A stretch of 64,000 nucleotides of DNA. Source: CAZOZP01 sp964584325. Its GTDB lineage: Bacteria; Bacteroidota; Ignavibacteria; Ignavibacteriales; Melioribacteraceae. Below are positions 17,878-27,800 of this stretch, in pieces; positions within the stretch are counted from its first letter, which is position 1, and the number at the start of each line of letters is the position of its first letter. A program made the translations under genes and the position numbers. The stretch spans positions 1 to 64,000 of the forward strand of contig CAZOZP010000004.1 of NCBI GenBank assembly GCA_964584325.1, written 5' to 3'. The notes under the pieces were generated by a model. That model was not told where the DNA came from and did no database searches. It saw only the letters and a program-made list of their open reading frames with translations.

Positions 17878-18726
17878 TTAATAAATTGTAGTTACATTAA
17901 CAGATCGAGTAAGATATACATACCCTTCCCCAAGTGCTATCTTAAATATTAATTCAGGAACCGGAATTGTTAAATACCACTGATTTTCTAAATAGTTTGA
18001 AACAAGTTCTTTGAATGTTATGGGTTCTTGCTCAACAGCATTTATTGGCTCATTTATCTGATTATTTTGTAATACTTTTATTAGTAATGCAACTGCATTT
18101 TCCAATTTTATATATGAAACTGTTTGTTTTCCGGTTCCGGGAAGGAATATTACTCTAAATTTTTTTGTCAATAGAATTCTTTGTAAGGCTCCACCGGAAC
18201 TGCTGGTAATTATTCCAAATCTAATAGGTATAGTTCTGATTCCGGAAAGTTTTGCCGGCTGAAGTGCATTTTCCCACTGTTTACATAAATTCGCTAAAAA
18301 ATCATTTCCTGGAGGAGAATTCTCATTTTTCATTGTGCTATAATCAATACCGTAATAACCGATTGCTGAGGCATTAATAAATACATCGGGTTTATTTACT
18401 GCTTCGGAAACAGCTTCAGCAAGAATTCTTGTTGGAATAATTCTGCTTTCCTGAATTTCTTTTATGTGATTTTCTGTCCACCGTCCCTGAAAAATATTTC
18501 TACCGGAAAGATTAATTACTGCAGAAAGCCCTTCAATTATTTGAACAAGTTCCTTACTCTTAGTTTTATAATCCCATTGGATGACTTCATCAGCATAGTT
18601 TAATATTTTTTCGCTTTTGGATTTATTGCGTGATAATACAATCACTTTATAATTCAACTTTTTAAGTTCAGCTATTAAATGGGTTCCCAAAAACCCACTT
18701 CCACCGGCTATTAATACTTTTTTCAT
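17878..18726 (-). CDS. TIGR01777-family epimerase (SDR), short C-terminus
   Basis: A 282-residue extended short-chain dehydrogenase of the TIGR01777/YfcH group. The NAD(P)-binding GGSGFLGTHLIAEL is at the N-terminus, NLSGRNIFQGRW and the family's INASAIGYYG follow, with catalytic Tyr in the latter. The DUF1731 C-terminal region begins (IPVPELIFKIALGEGYV) but ends early at VNVTTIY. Family members usually continue about 15-20 residues with a conserved LEAGF block, which I cannot find in any frame downstream. The substrate is unknown. It is divergent from the amylase gene. Confidence 0.82.
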   Translation of the reverse strand: MKKVLIAGGSGFLGTHLIAELKKLNYKVIVLSRNKSKSEKILNYADEVIQWDYKTKSKELVQIIEGLSAVINLSGRNIFQGRWTENHIKEIQESRIIPTRILAEAVSEAVNKPDVFINASAIGYYGIDYSTMKNENSPPGNDFLANLCKQWENALQPAKLSGIRTIPIRFGIITSSSGGALQRILLTKKFRVIFLPGTGKQTVSYIKLENAVALLIKVLQNNQINEPINAVEQEPITFKELVSNYLENQWYLTIPVPELIFKIALGEGYVYLTRSVNVTTIY

Positions 18727-18841
18727 AAATTTTATTTATTATTGTATGTTCACATTAAGAATTTTCTCATTAAAATACATTTTTATCTTTCAAATTATTA
18801 CATTATTCCTGTTATTTTTTAGATTTTTTTTCGGAGTATTA

Positions 18842-20680
18842 ATGCTTAACAGTATCAAAATATCTGCTTTTGTTTTTTTAGTTACTTTTAATTTATTTGC
18901 TCAGCAATTTTCTGTTAATAAAATTGAACCGGGAAATTGGTGGAGCGGAATGAAGACAAACGATCTCCAGCTTATGATTTACGGAAAAAATCTAAACGAA
19001 ATCAAAGTTTCTTCATCGAGTAAATTACTTTCCATTGTTAAAGTTCATTATCCTGAAAATTCAAATTACCTTTTTATTGATGTTAAATTAAACAAAAATA
19101 TTAAACCCGGTTCATATAAACTAAATTTCCAAAAGGGTGATGAAAAATATAGTATTGATTTTCCTGTTTTAAAAAGACCTTCTTCTGATAATAAATACAA
19201 AGGTTTTAATCAGAATGATGCAGTTTATTTAATCTTTCCTGATCGTTTTGCGAATGGCGACACATTGAACGATTTTCTTGAAAACAGTAAAGAGGAATTT
19301 GAGTTTGGTTCTTTGAACGGAAGACATGGTGGCGACATTACCGGAATTATTAGCAAACTTGATTATTTGTCAAAATTAGGTGTAACTGCATTATGGCTTT
19401 GTCCAATGTTGGAAAACAATATGTGGATGAGCTACCATGGTTATGCAGCAACCGATCTTTATAGAATTGATCCACGCTTTGGAACTTCGGAATTGTACAA
19501 AGAACTTGTTGATAAAGCACATGAAAAAGGAATTAAAATAATTCTTGACCATGTAAGCAACCATATTGGCAACAATCATCCTTGGTATAATAATCTGCCT
19601 ATGAAAGATTGGTTTAATGGTGTACCGGGAAACCATACGCGTACAAATTACGATGTTATATCTTTCTTTGATGTAAATGCTGATCCTGTTTCGGTTGATT
19701 ATGTTCAGAGAGGGTGGTTTGAAGATTATATGCCTGATGTTAATCAATCTAACCCTTTTGTTAAAAAATATATGATTCAGAATACTATCTGGTGGATTGA
19801 AACTCTTGGTATTGATGGTATTCGTGAAGATACATACGGCTATTCTGATCAGAGTTATTTGGCTGAATGGGCAGAAACAATAATAAATGAATATCCTAAT
19901 TTTAATATTGTTGGTGAAATATTAAAAGGAGAACCTTCTTTTCTTGCAAGATTTCAAAGAAACAATATCTATAATAAAAACTTCAATTCGAATCTTCCTT
20001 GCGTAACTGATTTTGGCGTTAGAGATGCGGTTACAAATTTCGTAAGTGGTGAAAAACCGATAGTTGACATTTATGAAACTTTTGTTCAGGATTATCTATA
20101 TGCTGACAGAGATAATTTAATGGTTTTTGTTGATAACCATGATATACCAAGACTTATGTATTCTGCTAAAAATAACATAAATAAATACAAGATTGGAATG
20201 CTATTAACTTTATTTACCAGGGGAATTCCAAAACTTCTTTATGGAACGGAAATTGGTATAACCGGAACCGACCACCACGGTGAAATTCGAGCACCGTTTC
20301 CCGGGGGATTTGAAAAGGATTCTATTAGTGCTTTTTGCTGTAAAGGAAGAAACGCTTATCAGGATAGTGTTTTCACTCTCACAAAAAACCTACTTAATTT
20401 AAGAAAAAATAATACTGTTTTAAGGGAAGGAAAATTTACACATTATTATCCATTAAACGATATTTATATATTTAGAAAAACACTTGAAAATAATGAATAT
20501 GTTTTTGTTATTAATGGACTGGACAAAGTGAACAAAACTGATTTTGGAATTATTAAGCACCGTTTAAAATCTGTTAAATCAATGTATGAAGTACTTGAAA
20601 ATTATGAAATCTCATGTGGAGATAGTATTAACCTGGAACTAAAACCTTATGAATCGAAAATATTTAAGTTGATTAAATAA
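18842..20680 (+). CDS. Secreted GH13 alpha-amylase family enzyme (cyclomaltodextrinase/neopullulanase-like)
   Basis: An exported 612-residue glycoside hydrolase that cuts alpha-1,4 glucans. I use the ATG at 18842 because GGAG lies 5 nt upstream and a clean signal peptide follows (MLNSIKIS to FNLFAQ); the longer frame from 18746 would precede it with 32 hydrophobic residues. An N-terminal Ig-like domain (about 20-115) precedes the barrel. GH13 regions are present: DHVSNH, nucleophile Asp330 (GIREDTYG), acid/base Glu359 (VGEILKG) and Asp434 (DNHDIPR). A C-terminal beta domain ends the protein. It resembles SusA-type periplasmic enzymes. A strong terminator follows. Confidence 0.92.
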   Translation: MLNSIKISAFVFLVTFNLFAQQFSVNKIEPGNWWSGMKTNDLQLMIYGKNLNEIKVSSSSKLLSIVKVHYPENSNYLFIDVKLNKNIKPGSYKLNFQKGDEKYSIDFPVLKRPSSDNKYKGFNQNDAVYLIFPDRFANGDTLNDFLENSKEEFEFGSLNGRHGGDITGIISKLDYLSKLGVTALWLCPMLENNMWMSYHGYAATDLYRIDPRFGTSELYKELVDKAHEKGIKIILDHVSNHIGNNHPWYNNLPMKDWFNGVPGNHTRTNYDVISFFDVNADPVSVDYVQRGWFEDYMPDVNQSNPFVKKYMIQNTIWWIETLGIDGIREDTYGYSDQSYLAEWAETIINEYPNFNIVGEILKGEPSFLARFQRNNIYNKNFNSNLPCVTDFGVRDAVTNFVSGEKPIVDIYETFVQDYLYADRDNLMVFVDNHDIPRLMYSAKNNINKYKIGMLLTLFTRGIPKLLYGTEIGITGTDHHGEIRAPFPGGFEKDSISAFCCKGRNAYQDSVFTLTKNLLNLRKNNTVLREGKFTHYYPLNDIYIFRKTLENNEYVFVINGLDKVNKTDFGIIKHRLKSVKSMYEVLENYEISCGDSINLELKPYESKIFKLIK

Positions 20681-20686
20681 TTACAC

Positions 20687-20717
20687 AAAAAAGGCTGTCG
20701 TTTGACAGCCTTTTTTT
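20687..20717. terminator. Strong bidirectional terminator
   Basis: Stem AAAAAAGGCTGTC (20687-20699) and GACAGCCTTTTTT (20704-20716), with GTTT loop. T-runs occur on both strands. It serves the GH13 gene and the leftward operon that ends with the PLP enzyme, whose stop codon overlaps the right arm. Confidence 0.9.
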
Positions 20718-21909
20718 ATCTCATGTTTCTAATCTTTTCCAACCCTTGCTCCAAATCGTCTATAATATCATTAACATCTTCTATGCCAACTGAAAGCCTA
20801 ACCAAACCATCTGTAATACCAGCTTCAAGTCTAGCTTCTTTTCCCATTGAAAAATGAGTCATACTTGCAGGATGTTGAATTAGTGTTTCTACTCCGCCTA
20901 GACTAACTGCCAAAATTGCAAACTTAAGACTATTCATAAGTATTTCACCGGCTTTTAATCCACCTTTAAGTTCAAAGGATATAACACCACCATTACCGCT
21001 TTGCTGCTTTTGCGCTTTTAGATAATGTGGATGGCTTTTTAATCCCGGATATCTTACCCATTCAATTAAATCATTTCTTTCAAGAAATTCCGCTACTTTC
21101 ATAGCATTTTCACAATGTCTCTGCATCCTTATATTAAGAGTTTTTACTCCTCTGTGAACAAGAAATGCATTGAAAGGATCAATCACACCGCCTAATTGAT
21201 TAAGAACTTTTCTATGTTGAGAATAGTCTTCTTCAAATTTAAATACAATAATACCTGCCACGACATCGGCATGTCCGTTCAGAAATTTTGTCATACTGTG
21301 CAATACAATGTCGGCACCAAGATTTAACGGCTTCTGAAGTACAGGGCTCATAAAGGTATTATCAACCACCACTTTTACATTATGCCTATGCGCATAATCT
21401 GAGGTTTCTTTTAGATCGCAAATATCTAGTGTCGGATTTCCAGGTGTCTCAATATAAAGTACTTTTGTCTCTGGTTTAAATGCAGTTTTAATTTCTTCAA
21501 TCGATGAAGTATCAACAAATGTTACTGTTACTCCGAATTTTTTAAAAACATTGTTTAATAGTGTATTAGTTGGTCCGTAAACGGCTTTACTGCAAACAAC
21601 ATTATCTCCTGATTTAAGCAATGATGTTAAAACAGTATTAACTGCCGCCATTCCACTAGAACATCCAAGAGCTTTTATACCGCATTCTAAATCTGCAATT
21701 GAATTTTCCATAGCTTCAACTGTTGGATTTCCCATCCTTGAATAAATGAATCCTTTTTCTTTTCCTGAAAAAAGATCAGCTCCGTTTTGAGCAGATTTAA
21801 ATCTAAATGTTGAAGTTTGATAAATTGGTGGAGTTACCGGTCCAAATTCATAATCTTCAATTCCTCCTCTAACACACTGAGTATCGATTTTTTTTGATGT
21901 AGTTTTCAT
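20716..21909 (-). CDS. Cys/Met metabolism PLP enzyme (methionine gamma-lyase or cystathionine gamma-synthase/lyase type)
   Basis: A 397-residue PLP enzyme of transsulfuration. Family blocks are GPVTPPIYQTSTF near the N-terminus, YSRMGNPTVEAMENSIADLE, DNTFMSP and the Schiff-base Lys in SMTKFLNGHADV (about residue 207). The C-terminal FSLGG-like region reads LAVSLGGVETLIQHPASMTH. Sequence alone cannot separate gamma-lyase from gamma-synthase function. The ATG at 21909 is preferred; a TTG at 21918 is possible. It starts 12 nt after the gyrA stop, so it is probably the last gene of the gyrB-gyrA transcript. Confidence 0.88.
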   Translation of the reverse strand: MKTTSKKIDTQCVRGGIEDYEFGPVTPPIYQTSTFRFKSAQNGADLFSGKEKGFIYSRMGNPTVEAMENSIADLECGIKALGCSSGMAAVNTVLTSLLKSGDNVVCSKAVYGPTNTLLNNVFKKFGVTVTFVDTSSIEEIKTAFKPETKVLYIETPGNPTLDICDLKETSDYAHRHNVKVVVDNTFMSPVLQKPLNLGADIVLHSMTKFLNGHADVVAGIIVFKFEEDYSQHRKVLNQLGGVIDPFNAFLVHRGVKTLNIRMQRHCENAMKVAEFLERNDLIEWVRYPGLKSHPHYLKAQKQQSGNGGVISFELKGGLKAGEILMNSLKFAILAVSLGGVETLIQHPASMTHFSMGKEARLEAGITDGLVRLSVGIEDVNDIIDDLEQGLEKIRNMR

Positions 21910-21921
21910 AATAACCAATTT

Positions 21922-24417
21922 TTATAATAATGAATCTTCTTGTATATCGTTATTTTCATCCGTTACGTTTTCATCATTTACGGACGACTCATCGTCAACT
22001 GAAACTACTCTTGCAATATCTGCAATTACTTCACCTTCTTTTAATGATATAAGCTTAACGCCCTGAGTGTTTCTTCCCATTACTCTCAATTCTTTAATGG
22101 ACTGACGTATAACAATACCGCTGCTTGAAATAATTACCAGTTCATCTGTATCATTTACTTCTTTCATAGCAATTAAGTTTCCGTTTCGATCATTTGTTTT
22201 AACGGTAATAATTCCTTTTCCACCTCTCTTTGTAACTCGATATTCACTGATATCAGTACGCTTTCCATATCCATTCTCAGTAACACATAACAATGTTCCG
22301 GATGATTTAACTACAATTACACCGATTACCTCATCATCTTTAGAAAGTTTTATACCTCTTACTCCGGTAGCAACTCTACCCATCTCTCTTACTTCTGTTT
22401 CATTGAATCTTATTGCAATGCCTTTTTTTGTTCCGATAATAAGATCATTATTTCCATCGGTAAGTTTTGCTTCGATAAGAAGATCATCCTGTAAAAGATT
22501 TATTGCATTTATGCCGCCTTTTCTAACATTAGAATAAGCATTTAGATTTGTTTTTTTGATAGTACCATTTTTAGTAACCATTACAAGACTCTTATCTGAA
22601 CTAAATTCTTTAACAGTAACAAAAGCTGATATTTTTTCATCTTTGTTCAATTCAACAACATTCTGAATAGCTCTTCCTCTTGCTGCGCGTCCTCCTTCCG
22701 GTACTTCGTGCACCTTAAGCCAATAACATCTGCCTTTATCTGTGAAGAAAAGAATATACTGATGTGTTGAAGCAACAAACATATGTTCGATGAAATCATC
22801 CTCTTTAGTTCCTGCTCCTGTAACCCCTCTTCCTCCTCTGGTTTGCCTTCTATAACCACTCACAGGAAATCTCTTTATAAATCCTTTGTGCGAAATCGTT
22901 ACTACTACATCTTCTTCAGCAATAACATCTTCAAGCGAGAATTCTTTAAAATCTTTTATCAGATCTGTTCTTCGTGCATCACCGTACTTTTCCTTTACTG
23001 CTGTAAGTTCTTGTGCAATGAGCAGGTTTCTTTTTTCTTCGCTTTCCAAAATTCCTTTTAATCTTTCTATTAATTGAATTATTTCTCTATATTCTTCTTC
23101 AATCTTATGCCTTTCCAATCCTGTTAATCTTTGCAGACGCATATCAAGAATTGCTTTTGCTTGAATTTCAGATAATCCGAATTTTGATATTAAATTGATT
23201 TTAGCTTCTTCAGTATCTTTTGATTTTTTGATTGTCTGAATTACTTCATCAATGTTATCCAAAGCAATAATATAGCCTTCCAATATATGTGCTCTTCGTT
23301 CTGCAGCATCTAACTCGAATTTTGTTCTTCGAATAAGCACTTCCATTCTGTGATCAAGAAAGTATCTCATCATTTCTTTTAGTGTAAGTACTTTAGGTTG
23401 TCCGTTTACCAGGGCTAAGTTAATAACCCCGAAAGTAACTTGCATTTGTGTATGTTTAAAAAGCTGATTGATAATAACTTCAGGCTGCGAATCTCTTTTT
23501 GTTTCAATTACTATCCTCATACCGTCTCTGTCAGATTCATCGCGCAGGTTTGAAATATCATTCAATTTACCTTCACGTACTAAATCAGCCATCTTTTCTA
23601 TTAAGTTGGCCTTGTTGACCTGATACGGAATTTCTGTAACTATTATATTTACTCTATCATTCTTTAAAGTTTCAATATTTGCTCTTGCTCTTAGAATTAC
23701 TCTTCCACGTCCGGTAGTATAAGCATCCTTAACGCCCTCATAACCAAATATAATTCCGCCTGTTGGAAAGTCTGGAGCCTTAACAAAAGCCATGAGCTCT
23801 TCTATTGTTATTTCAGGATTATTCATAAGTGCTATGAGACCATCAACAACCTCATTTAAGTTATGAGGCGGAATATTGGTTGCCATTCCAACTGCTATAC
23901 CACTGGAACCATTTACCAAAAGGTTTGGAAGATAAGAGGGGAGCACAACCGGTTCCTGTAGAGATTCATCAAAATTTGATGCAAAATCCACTGTGTTTTT
24001 ATCTATATCTCTAAGCATTTCATCAGCAATTCTATCCATTCTTGCTTCTGTGTACCTCATAGCAGCAGCTGAATCCCCGTCAACAGAACCAAAATTTCCT
24101 TGTCCGTCAACAAGAGGATACCTTAATGAAAATGGTTGAACCATTCTCACCATTGTATCATAAACGGCTGAATCTCCGTGCGGATGATACTTACCAAGAA
24201 CTTCTCCGACTATTCTTGCTGATTTTTTATAAGCTCTATTATATGTAACACCAAGTTCATGCATTCCGAACAAAACTCTTCTGTGAACAGGCTTTAACCC
24301 ATCTCTGACATCTGGTAATGCTCTGGATACAATAACAGACATGGCATAATCTATATAAGATGATTTCATTTCATCTTCAAGTAAAACTGGTACTATTTTT
24401 TCAAAAATCGTTGTCAT
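21922..24417 (-). CDS. gyrA: DNA gyrase subunit A
   Basis: The 831-residue breakage-reunion subunit of gyrase, which introduces negative supercoils together with GyrB. The catalytic Tyr is Tyr122 (AMRYTEARM). Quinolone-determining positions are the wild-type Ser83 and Asp87 (HPHGDSAVYDT). The C-terminal half contains the six-bladed DNA-wrapping domain. The GyrA box appears as QTRGGRG, a variant of QRRGGKG, which marks it as GyrA rather than ParC. The acidic tail (EDNNDIQEDSLL) is usual. It lies 17 bp downstream of gyrB in the origin-proximal operon. Confidence 0.97.
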   Translation of the reverse strand: MTTIFEKIVPVLLEDEMKSSYIDYAMSVIVSRALPDVRDGLKPVHRRVLFGMHELGVTYNRAYKKSARIVGEVLGKYHPHGDSAVYDTMVRMVQPFSLRYPLVDGQGNFGSVDGDSAAAMRYTEARMDRIADEMLRDIDKNTVDFASNFDESLQEPVVLPSYLPNLLVNGSSGIAVGMATNIPPHNLNEVVDGLIALMNNPEITIEELMAFVKAPDFPTGGIIFGYEGVKDAYTTGRGRVILRARANIETLKNDRVNIIVTEIPYQVNKANLIEKMADLVREGKLNDISNLRDESDRDGMRIVIETKRDSQPEVIINQLFKHTQMQVTFGVINLALVNGQPKVLTLKEMMRYFLDHRMEVLIRRTKFELDAAERRAHILEGYIIALDNIDEVIQTIKKSKDTEEAKINLISKFGLSEIQAKAILDMRLQRLTGLERHKIEEEYREIIQLIERLKGILESEEKRNLLIAQELTAVKEKYGDARRTDLIKDFKEFSLEDVIAEEDVVVTISHKGFIKRFPVSGYRRQTRGGRGVTGAGTKEDDFIEHMFVASTHQYILFFTDKGRCYWLKVHEVPEGGRAARGRAIQNVVELNKDEKISAFVTVKEFSSDKSLVMVTKNGTIKKTNLNAYSNVRKGGINAINLLQDDLLIEAKLTDGNNDLIIGTKKGIAIRFNETEVREMGRVATGVRGIKLSKDDEVIGVIVVKSSGTLLCVTENGYGKRTDISEYRVTKRGGKGIITVKTNDRNGNLIAMKEVNDTDELVIISSSGIVIRQSIKELRVMGRNTQGVKLISLKEGEVIADIARVVSVDDESSVNDENVTDENNDIQEDSLL

Positions 24418-24434
24418 TTCTTCAATCCGTTTAA

Positions 24435-26396
24435 TTAAATATCTATTTTCGCATACTTTGCGTGTTTTTCAATGAAAGCTCTTCTTGGTTCAACTTCATC
24501 GCCCATCAATGTTTCAAAAATTTTATCTGCTGCAGCCGCACTATCAAGATTAACCTGAAGAATTGTTCTTGTTTCAGGATTCATTGTAGTTGACCAAAGC
24601 TGTTCAGGATTCATTTCGCCCAATCCCTTGTATCTTGAAATCATAACTCCTTTAGGTAGATTAGTTTCATCAAATTCACTTGAATCTTCTTTTGTATTAC
24701 CTCTCATTCTTTTAAGAATATCATCTCTCTCTTTATCATCAAAAGCATATAATTCTTGATTTCCTTTTTTAATTTTATATAAAGGGGGTTGTGCGATATA
24801 TACTTTTCCAGTATTTACAAGTTCTCTCATATATCTGTAAAGAAATGTAAGAATTAAAGTACGGATATGACTCCCATCCACATCGGCATCAGTCATAATT
24901 ATTATTTTTCCGTATCTAATCTTTTCTACATCAAAATCAGTTCCTATACCTGCTCCAATAGCTGATATAAAAGCACGTATTTCTTGATTTTCCAAAACCT
25001 TATTCATATTTGCTTTTTCAACATTAAGTATTTTACCTTTAATTGGAAGAATGGCCTGGAACCTTCTGTCTCTACCTTGTTTTGCAGAACCACCTGCTGA
25101 ATCACCTTCAACAATATAGACTTCACAGTGTTCAGGATCATTTATAGAACAATCTGCAAGCTTACCCGGAAGATTTATTGAATCCAAAACATTTTTTCTT
25201 CTAACAAGCTCTCTTGCTTTTCTCGCTGCTTCTCTGGCTTCTGCTGCTTTTATACACTTCTCAATTATCTTTTTCCCAATAGATGGGTTTTCTTCCAAAA
25301 ATTCTGATAGTTTTTCTCCCACCATTGTCTCAACAGCTGATTTTACTTCACTATTTCCAAGCTTCGTCTTTGTCTGTCCTTCAAACTGTGGTTCCATTAC
25401 TTTAACAGAAATAACGGCAGTTAAACCCTCTCTGAAATCATCACCGCTTAAACTAATTTTACTATTATCTTTAATGAGTTTATTTTTTATTGAATAAGAA
25501 TTTAATGTTCTTGTTAATGCTGTTTTGAATCCGACTACATGCGTTCCTCCTTCATGAGTATTAATGTTATTTACATAACTAAATATATTATCTACATACG
25601 AATCATTATACTCAAACGAAACTTCTACGGGTATGTTGTCTTTTTCTCCTTCAATGTAAACCGGTTCATGTAATACTTGTCTACTAGAATCCAGATACTG
25701 AACAAACTGAGCAATGCCCCCTTTAAACTGAAAGTCTGCACTTTCATTTTCTTCTTCATGAAATATCTTAATTTGAATATTTCTATTAAGATATGCCAAT
25801 TCTCTCATTCTTTCAGCTACTGTATCAAAATTAAATACTGTTGTAGTAAATATTTCTGAGTCAGGTTTAAAGGACACGATAGTTCCTGTATCATCTTTTT
25901 TAGTGGTACCAATTTCTTTTACACTAAAGATCGGAATTCCTCTTTTATACTCCTGTTGAAATATTTTACCACCTCTTTTAACAGTAACCTTTAGATGTTC
26001 TGAAAGAGCATTTACAACTGAAACTCCAACTCCATGAAGTCCTCCGGAAACTTTATAACTGTCTTTATCGAATTTACCTCCGGCGTGTAGAATTGTCATA
26101 ACAACTTCTAAAGCAGAAATTTTTTCTACCGGATGAATATCTACAGGAATTCCTCTTCCTCTATCTTCAACGGTAACATATCCATCTTTTCCTATTGTTA
26201 TACCGACAAAATCATTATAACCACCTAAAGCTTCATCAATACTGTTGTCAACAACCTCATTTATAAGGTGGTGAAGACCTCTTGAACTTATATCACCAAT
26301 ATACATTGCTGGTCTTTTTCTAACTGCCTCCAATCCCTTCAGCACATTAATGCTTTTTGCGCTGTATTCGTTATTTTTCATTTCATCCGCCGACAA
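24435..26396 (-). CDS. gyrB: DNA gyrase subunit B
   Basis: The 653-residue ATPase subunit of gyrase. The GHKL ATPase has EVVDNSIDEAL and GRGIPVDIHP; the transducer follows, and the TOPRIM domain has EGDSAGGSAKQGRDR and DADVDGSHI. The C-terminal KGLGEMNPEQLWSTTM block is complete. The start is TTG at 26396, because an excellent GAGGTGAT Shine-Dalgarno precedes it; an ATG five codons later is the alternative. It lies 13 bp downstream of the DUF721 gene, within the leftward run from dnaN. Confidence 0.97.
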   Translation of the reverse strand: MSADEMKNNEYSAKSINVLKGLEAVRKRPAMYIGDISSRGLHHLINEVVDNSIDEALGGYNDFVGITIGKDGYVTVEDRGRGIPVDIHPVEKISALEVVMTILHAGGKFDKDSYKVSGGLHGVGVSVVNALSEHLKVTVKRGGKIFQQEYKRGIPIFSVKEIGTTKKDDTGTIVSFKPDSEIFTTTVFNFDTVAERMRELAYLNRNIQIKIFHEEENESADFQFKGGIAQFVQYLDSSRQVLHEPVYIEGEKDNIPVEVSFEYNDSYVDNIFSYVNNINTHEGGTHVVGFKTALTRTLNSYSIKNKLIKDNSKISLSGDDFREGLTAVISVKVMEPQFEGQTKTKLGNSEVKSAVETMVGEKLSEFLEENPSIGKKIIEKCIKAAEAREAARKARELVRRKNVLDSINLPGKLADCSINDPEHCEVYIVEGDSAGGSAKQGRDRRFQAILPIKGKILNVEKANMNKVLENQEIRAFISAIGAGIGTDFDVEKIRYGKIIIMTDADVDGSHIRTLILTFLYRYMRELVNTGKVYIAQPPLYKIKKGNQELYAFDDKERDDILKRMRGNTKEDSSEFDETNLPKGVMISRYKGLGEMNPEQLWSTTMNPETRTILQVNLDSAAAADKIFETLMGDEVEPRRAFIEKHAKYAKIDI

Positions 26397-26409
26397 ATTA
26401 TCACCTCAT

Positions 26410-26694
26410 TTAAGCTAAAAATTTTATTTTTTCTATTAAATTTTCATCAAATTTTGTATTTATTTTTTCACAAAGTCTTTTCTGAATTATATGAAGTTCA
26501 TTTCTCCATACAGAATTTTCAACTTTTAAAAAAAGTATTTTTTTTTCAATTTTTACCGGATTAGCAATTGTCTGTAATTCTGGAAAAATATTAAAGAATT
26601 CTTCTATCACTCTATGTTTTTTAACATAAGTATTTATGTTTTCAAAATATTGGCTATTTAATATATCTGCAACTGACTTAAATGTCTCAGACAT
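26410..26694 (-). CDS. DUF721/DciA-like protein
   Basis: A 94-residue protein of the DUF721 group, which includes DciA, the ancestral loader of the replicative helicase DnaB. The KH-like core is visible: a helical N-terminal stretch (SVADILNSQYFENINTYVKKHRVIEEF), then the strand LFLKVENSVWRNELHIIQKRLCEKIN, where the conserved W-x-x-E/Q-L pattern is found. It overlaps the recF stop by 8 bp and precedes gyrB by 13 bp, a common position for this family (between recF and gyrB). The DciA role is inference from family and place. Confidence 0.8.
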   Translation of the reverse strand: MSETFKSVADILNSQYFENINTYVKKHRVIEEFFNIFPELQTIANPVKIEKKILFLKVENSVWRNELHIIQKRLCEKINTKFDENLIEKIKFLA

Positions 26695-27799
26695 AAGAAA
26701 TTTTACCGTTTTTCATATAAAATATTTTATCTGACTTCTCTATTGCAATATTTTCTATCTTTGAAAAGTCTGTTAATGTTATGAAAGCTTGACCTATACT
26801 ACTCATAAAACTGCTAATTTTTGCAGACCTTTCTGTATCAAGCTCACCAAAAATGTCATCCATTAAAAATATTGGTGTTTTTCGAATTTTATCTTTCAAG
26901 AAAAAAAACTGTGCAAATTTTAGAGCAATTTGAAATGTTTTATTCTGGCCTTGTGATCCAAATTTTTTCAAATCATTACCATTAATTGAAAATTGTAAAT
27001 CATCTCTATGTGGACCAATTAAATTAATGCCTTTTCTAATTTCCTCATCTTTAAATTGCTTCAAACTCATTTTGTATTTTTCATCGAGTTCATTATCATT
27101 TATAAATTCTATTGACTTAAATATAATATCAGGTTTTTCTTTTTCTTTTAGCAGATTCACATATACTTCTTTCAGATAATTATTAAGTTCACAAATAAAT
27201 ACTTTTCTTCTTTTTATAATTTCTGTACCGCATTTAATAAGATTTTCGTTCCACGCTGTTAATTCATCAAGTAATGAATAATTTCTTGTTTCTCTTATCT
27301 GATTTAATAAAGCAGCTCTATTTTTTAAAATTTTTTGATATTCTAATAAGAATTCAAGATATGTTTTATTTGCTTGTGAAAGAACGGAATCTGTAAATTT
27401 TCTTCTATCTGCCGGTGAACCTTTAGTTATTGATAAATCTGACTGAGTTAATGTTACAACCGGAAAATGCCCAATTAGTTCTGAACTTTTTTGTAATTCT
27501 TTATCATTTAAAATAATGTTCTTCTTTTTGGTATCAGCTGAATAATATACTCTTACTTCGTTAGTAGAATTCTCATTAAATCTACCTCTTAAATCAAAAA
27601 AATTTTCGTTAAACCTAACTGCATCTGAATCATTTAATTGTAACAAATTTTTTGATGTACATAAATAATAAACGGCTTCTAATACTGTTGTTTTACCTTC
27701 TCCATTACCACCAATAAAATAATTAAGTCCGAAGCCTGGGTCAAATTCTGTTTCTGTATGAAGTTTTAGATTTTTTATTGATAACGATTCAAGAAACAT
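26687..27799 (-). CDS. recF: DNA replication and repair protein RecF
   Basis: A 370-residue SMC-like ATPase that helps load RecA at single-strand gaps. Walker A is GGNGEGKTTVLEA (usual NGxGKT), the ABC signature area contains FGSQGQNKTFQIALK, and Walker B is PIFLMDDIFGELD. RecF-specific SPADRRKFTDSVLS and LIGPHRDDLQF are present. ATG at 27799 lies 1 nt after the dnaN stop. The 3' end overlaps the DUF721 gene by 8 bp, so dnaN, recF and DUF721 are translationally linked. Confidence 0.96.
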   Translation of the reverse strand: MFLESLSIKNLKLHTETEFDPGFGLNYFIGGNGEGKTTVLEAVYYLCTSKNLLQLNDSDAVRFNENFFDLRGRFNENSTNEVRVYYSADTKKKNIILNDKELQKSSELIGHFPVVTLTQSDLSITKGSPADRRKFTDSVLSQANKTYLEFLLEYQKILKNRAALLNQIRETRNYSLLDELTAWNENLIKCGTEIIKRRKVFICELNNYLKEVYVNLLKEKEKPDIIFKSIEFINDNELDEKYKMSLKQFKDEEIRKGINLIGPHRDDLQFSINGNDLKKFGSQGQNKTFQIALKFAQFFFLKDKIRKTPIFLMDDIFGELDTERSAKISSFMSSIGQAFITLTDFSKIENIAIEKSDKIFYMKNGKISYV

Positions 27800-27800
27800 A

